7,775 nucleotides of DNA from RYN-433 sp036558265 (GTDB lineage Bacteria; Planctomycetota; Phycisphaerae; Tepidisphaerales; Tepidisphaeraceae). Positions 5,955-7,775 of the stretch are shown piece after piece. How positions within the stretch are numbered: position 1 is the first letter of the stretch; every line of letters begins with the position of its first letter. The DNA lies in contig DATBFY010000102.1 of assembly GCA_036558265.1 (NCBI GenBank), positions 1 through 7,775 on the forward strand, read 5' to 3'. The notes beneath the pieces are model-generated. The model did not search any database. It saw nothing but the letters and a program-made list of their open reading frames with translations, and had not been told where the DNA came from. The translations under genes were made by a program, and so were the position numbers.

Positions 5955-6050
5955 CATGGCGTCCTCCTTTGGGGGGGCGCGTTTGGGTGACGATCACGCG
6001 CCCGTCCCCCGGTGGGTGGTGATCGGTGGGCGCGGGGACGCCCGCGTCCG
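5955..6050 (-). promoter_or_regulatory. Orphan hairpin-rich leader with strong Shine-Dalgarno and ATG
   Basis: Downstream of the promoter at 6056-6083, the predicted minus-strand transcript runs about 92 nt to an ATG at 5957. AAGGAGG (complement of 5963-5969) sits 5 nt before that ATG and is nearly perfect. The leader can form GGACG/CGTCC (6036-6040 with 6045-6049), CGATCAC/GTGATCG (5991-5997 with 6019-6025) and GGGCGCGT/ACGCGCCC (5975-5982 with 5996-6003). The last two share bases 5996-5997. The frame from the ATG begins MDHNPTQPGPLRKP, crosses the 8-bp repeats and continues antisense to the TPR gene. That body has no recognisable domain and is best treated as a shadow of the TPR codons. So the start signals look real but the gene they serve is missing, very short or unrecognised. 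Confidence 0.45.
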
Positions 6051-6055
6051 AGGTC

Positions 6056-6083
6056 ATTATAACATATACCTAACGTCGGTCAA
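6056..6083 (-). promoter_or_regulatory. Strong sigma70-type promoter on the minus strand
   Basis: Read on the minus strand, TTGACC (complement of 6078-6083) and TATAAT (complement of 6056-6061) are 16 bp apart. The -10 is a perfect consensus and the -35 differs at one base. The surrounding 6056-6090 stretch is AT-rich against a GC-rich background. The start site would be near 6050. It lies about 105 bp downstream of the zinc-ribbon gene's stop and points the same way, so it would serve something at or below 5957. Confidence 0.6.
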
Positions 6084-6187
6084 TGAGAATTCTGCGGGAG
6101 TCGTGGCAGGTGGGTATTCGCGCAGCCTCGGAATTCGACGCTTGCCTCGGCCAGATGGAGGCCCAGGCGAGCGGCGGACCGTGTCGG

Positions 6188-6781
6188 TCACGCCGACGCG
6201 TCAGGCACGGTGCCGCATTCCGGGCAGCGCTCTGGCGTCGCGCGGAGGTCGTAGCCGCAGAACGCACAGCGTCCGGGGCCCGCACGCCATCGACGGAGGC
6301 GGCGGCCGAGACGGACTGCCGCGAGTGCAGCCGGAACCGCAAGCAACGCCGTCGGCGCCCAGAATGGCACGACCCACTGCCGCGTGGACCCTAAGGCCAT
6401 CAGCCCCGCGCGGTACCGGAATCCGCCCCACGAGCGGTCGACCGCCGGGCGGAAGAACATCCAGGACCGGTCGAGGTCGTCGGGCCGCTGGCGGCGGGCA
6501 TCGGCGTCCTGGCGGCTATATCGGATCCCGGGCGGGGGCGGCGCGAACATGAGGTTCCCGGCCTTCATCTGCTCTGGGGTCATCGTATTCTCGCAGACGA
6601 CCAGCCCCAGTCGGCCGCGGGAGCAATAGACGTAGCGGGGCCTGCCGGGGTCGGAGCCCGCGTGCCAGGCGAACGTCTCCGCGACGTGATAGCTCCGCAG
6701 CCACAGGACGAGCGTCGTCACGGTCAGGCCCAAGAGCAAGAGCGCGGCCGCGTCGAGGAGAAGGCGCAGTACCCGCTTCAT
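6188..6781 (-). CDS. Membrane protein with C-terminal double-CxxC zinc ribbon (planctomycete-type hypothetical)
   Basis: The 197-residue protein has an N-terminal hydrophobic helix (about residues 4-28), a middle domain of about 100 residues rich in Arg, Trp and Pro, a second helix (about 136-158, VVPFWAPTALLAVPAALAAV), and a zinc ribbon at the C terminus (C172-F-C175...C186-P-E-C189 within CGYDLRATPERCPECG). The ribbon should lie on the same side as the N terminus, probably the cytoplasm. Zinc ribbons of this CGYDLR type close many uncharacterised planctomycete membrane proteins; no function is established to my knowledge. I prefer the ATG at 6781: AAGGA lies 6 nt upstream and the helix then starts almost at once. 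A start at 6838 would add 19 polar residues. That ATG overlaps the stop of a small upstream ORF (ATGA), which suggests translational coupling. Confidence 0.75.
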   Translation of the reverse strand: MKRVLRLLLDAAALLLLGLTVTTLVLWLRSYHVAETFAWHAGSDPGRPRYVYCSRGRLGLVVCENTMTPEQMKAGNLMFAPPPPGIRYSRQDADARRQRPDDLDRSWMFFRPAVDRSWGGFRYRAGLMALGSTRQWVVPFWAPTALLAVPAALAAVRLGRRLRRWRAGPGRCAFCGYDLRATPERCPECGTVPDASA

Positions 6782-7011
6782 TCGGTCCTTTTGACGCACG
6801 ACCGATATCTTACCACTCCACTCATCGTGGGCCTCCATCCGGCGGAGCTAAATTGGAATTCCGGCCCATTGGGGCGCTGCCCCAAACCCCGCCTTCGCCG
6901 TCCCGGCAACCGCGCCTCCGGCGGCGCATTGGCCTTGTCACCGGCGAGCGACACGTCCCCTCCAAGGCACGCGAGTGCGACGATGAGGTTGAGAATCCGG
7001 GGTTGGTGCAT
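6778..7011 (-). CDS. Possible small exported peptide (77 aa), ATGA-overlapped with the zinc-ribbon gene
   Basis: The frame starts at ATG 7011 and stops at 6778-6780, inside the ATG of the zinc-ribbon gene. The N terminus MHQPRILNLIVALACLGG with a following SLAGDK resembles a short signal peptide; C15 sits where a lipobox cysteine might be, but the preceding residues (VALA) fit the lipobox poorly. The rest is Arg- and Pro-rich with no known domain. An AGGT about 8 nt before the ATG is a weak ribosome site. The 3' third lies within the diverged duplication at 6830-6918, so the ORF may be an accident of that repeat. The frame is also open upstream to 7284, which lowers confidence in this particular start. 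Confidence 0.3.
   Translation of the reverse strand: MHQPRILNLIVALACLGGDVSLAGDKANAPPEARLPGRRRRGLGQRPNGPEFQFSSAGWRPTMSGVVRYRSCVKRTE
6830..6918. repeat. Diverged direct repeat, copy A
   Basis: This copy matches 7047-7152. The blocks GGCCT-CATCCGGCG, TGGAATT, GGCC and TTGGGGCGC occur in the same order in both, with about three quarters identity over the first 52-53 bp. A further 30-bp block (ending CCGCCTC-like at 6918 and 7152) has 22 matching bases. Copy B carries about 17 extra bases between the blocks. Copy A overlaps the small ORF ending at 6778 and the region upstream of the zinc-ribbon gene. Confidence 0.6.
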
Positions 7012-7438
7012 GTTGCTGACCTGAGCGATGCGCGATGTTACCGTCCGGCCTGCATCCGGCGCAAGAGCAGCTGGAATTGGGGCCTGTTGGGGCGCCGCCA
7101 AGGGCCGGTGCTGCCGTTCATACCGTCTTTGCGGCCTGGGCAATCCCGCCTCATTGCGAAAAGCCGCGTCAAATACGGGACTCGCGGAGCCTGCGAAAGC
7201 CACAAAACGTGCGCGAAGTGGGTCGTGAAATCTTGCCGTCGAATCGAGCAAACTGCCGTTCGGGCAACCTCCATTTTTCACCATAACGCCTTAGTTATCC
7301 CAGGTTTACGAGAATTCCAAGGCCCGCTTTTGCCTCCCCCGAAAGCAATGTACATCTTGGTCACCGATCGACGGATGTTCCGCTCGATCCAAGGCCCGTA
7401 AGCCTTGAGACCCCATAACACGAAGGATGCGAGAAGCG
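7012..7438. other. Intergenic stretch with no recognisable protein gene
   Basis: Between the possible small ORF and the secreted protein gene I find no conserved domain in any frame. It contains repeat copy B (7047-7152). From about 7153 to 7438 the sequence is less GC-rich than the neighbouring genes. An imperfect palindrome at 7366-7389 (GATCGA...TCGATC with inner GGA/TCC) precedes the 7439 start by 50 bp. No confident promoter pair could be placed for the gene at 7439. Confidence 0.5.
7047..7152. repeat. Diverged direct repeat, copy B
   Basis: This is the partner of 6830-6918 in the same orientation, about 217 bp to the right, with roughly 17 extra bases in its right half. On the minus strand both copies read through a similar peptide in one frame: RPNGPEFQF in copy A and RPNRPQFQL in copy B. 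This suggests a once-coding or ORF-like repeated unit rather than a purely structural element. Confidence 0.6.
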
Positions 7439-7775
7439 ATGAATACCCCGATCAACACCCTCCAGGCGGCGACCACGCTCGAAACCCTTGAACCGCGCAG
7501 CATGATGTCCGTGTCGATGGACAACGGCATCGTCGCGGTGACCGGCAGTGACGCCGCCGACTACGTCCAGATCTTCACCGACGACTCCGACGGCCAGGCC
7601 AAGCTGACCGTCAGCGTCTCGACCGGCGACCAGACGAGCGTGGAGAGCTTCCCGATGTCCGAGGTCAAGGGCGTGCGCGTCGATGGCCTGGGCGGCGATG
7701 ACTGGCTGTTCGTGGATCGTAATTGCGACCCGACATTCAACGTCCCGGTGACGCTCTTTGGCGGGGCCGGCGATG
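7439..7775 (+). CDS. Secreted or surface Gly-Asp-rich protein with planctomycete LEPR-type N terminus (3' truncated)
   Basis: The first 112 codons are in the window and the frame is still open at the edge. The N terminus has an LETLEPRSMMS segment (residues 14-24) shortly after the start, in the style of the planctomycete extracellular motif (LE.LE.R.L/M-L/M-S) that precedes large exported proteins. It is not a standard signal peptide, since residues 1-13 are polar. After it comes beta-rich sequence with Gly/Asp turns: DGLGGDDWLFVD (about 86-97) and LFGGAGD at the edge, like the calcium-binding nonapeptide (RTX-type) repeats of secreted proteins. I chose the ATG at 7439 because AAGGA lies 11 nt upstream; an in-frame ATG at 7427 is too close to that site. 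The rest of the gene, and so its length and activity, is outside the window. Confidence 0.75.
   Translation, partial: MNTPINTLQAATTLETLEPRSMMSVSMDNGIVAVTGSDAADYVQIFTDDSDGQAKLTVSVSTGDQTSVESFPMSEVKGVRVDGLGGDDWLFVDRNCDPTFNVPVTLFGGAGD

Noticed and set aside
3978..5957. Long minus-strand open frame opposite the TPR gene
   Set aside because: Its body is Arg/Val/Leu/His-rich antisense of a clear TPR gene, crosses the tRNA-proximal spacer and the 8-bp repeats, and shows no domain. Only its start signals are kept, as a separate observation.
6778..7284. 168-codon minus-strand frame extending the small ORF upstream
   Set aside because: The upstream part has no domain or plausible start signals and runs through repeat copy B. 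Only the ATG-7011 version, with an export-like N terminus, was kept, at low confidence.

Overview
This is a GC-rich bacterial window that looks planctomycetal, most likely Phycisphaerae (Tepidisphaerales-like). Two things point there. The truncated gene at the right edge carries an N-terminal LEPRSMMS motif of the kind found at the start of planctomycete secreted or surface proteins. The minus-strand gene at 6188-6781 ends in a CxxCGYDLR..P.RCPECG zinc ribbon, which is very common in that group. The taxonomic call is inference from these motifs, not from a marker gene.

Layout, left to right. 1-91: probable C-terminal tail of a membrane protein. 292-1191 (minus): galactose-mutarotase-like protein. 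1192-1379: divergent spacer with two adjacent perfect inverted repeats and a good sigma70-type promoter facing right. 1380-2546: membrane-anchored PIN-TRAM protein of the YacL type, followed after 36 bp by ispD (2583-3266); this pair is also adjacent in Bacillus. 3325-3819: PurE-fold protein that has lost the catalytic motifs, with a promoter placed so that its mRNA could be leaderless. 3871-3955: tRNA-Leu(UAA). 4113-5771: large secreted TPR protein.

5772-6187 is gene-poor. It holds a G-quadruplex motif, six tandem 8-bp units, and on the minus strand a complete promoter, hairpin-rich leader, Shine-Dalgarno and ATG with no recognisable gene behind them. 6188-6781 (minus) is the zinc-ribbon membrane protein, possibly coupled by an ATGA overlap to a 77-codon ORF at 6778-7011. 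6830-7152 contains two diverged copies of a roughly 90-105 bp sequence. The window ends inside a secreted, Gly-Asp-rich protein gene that starts at 7439.

No phage, transposase, CRISPR or defence cassette is visible. The mutarotase, PIN-TRAM, IspD, tRNA and TPR genes look like ordinary chromosomal genes. The unusual items are the degenerate PurE homologue, the orphan minus-strand gene start, the diverged intergenic duplication and the paired palindromes of the divergent spacer.
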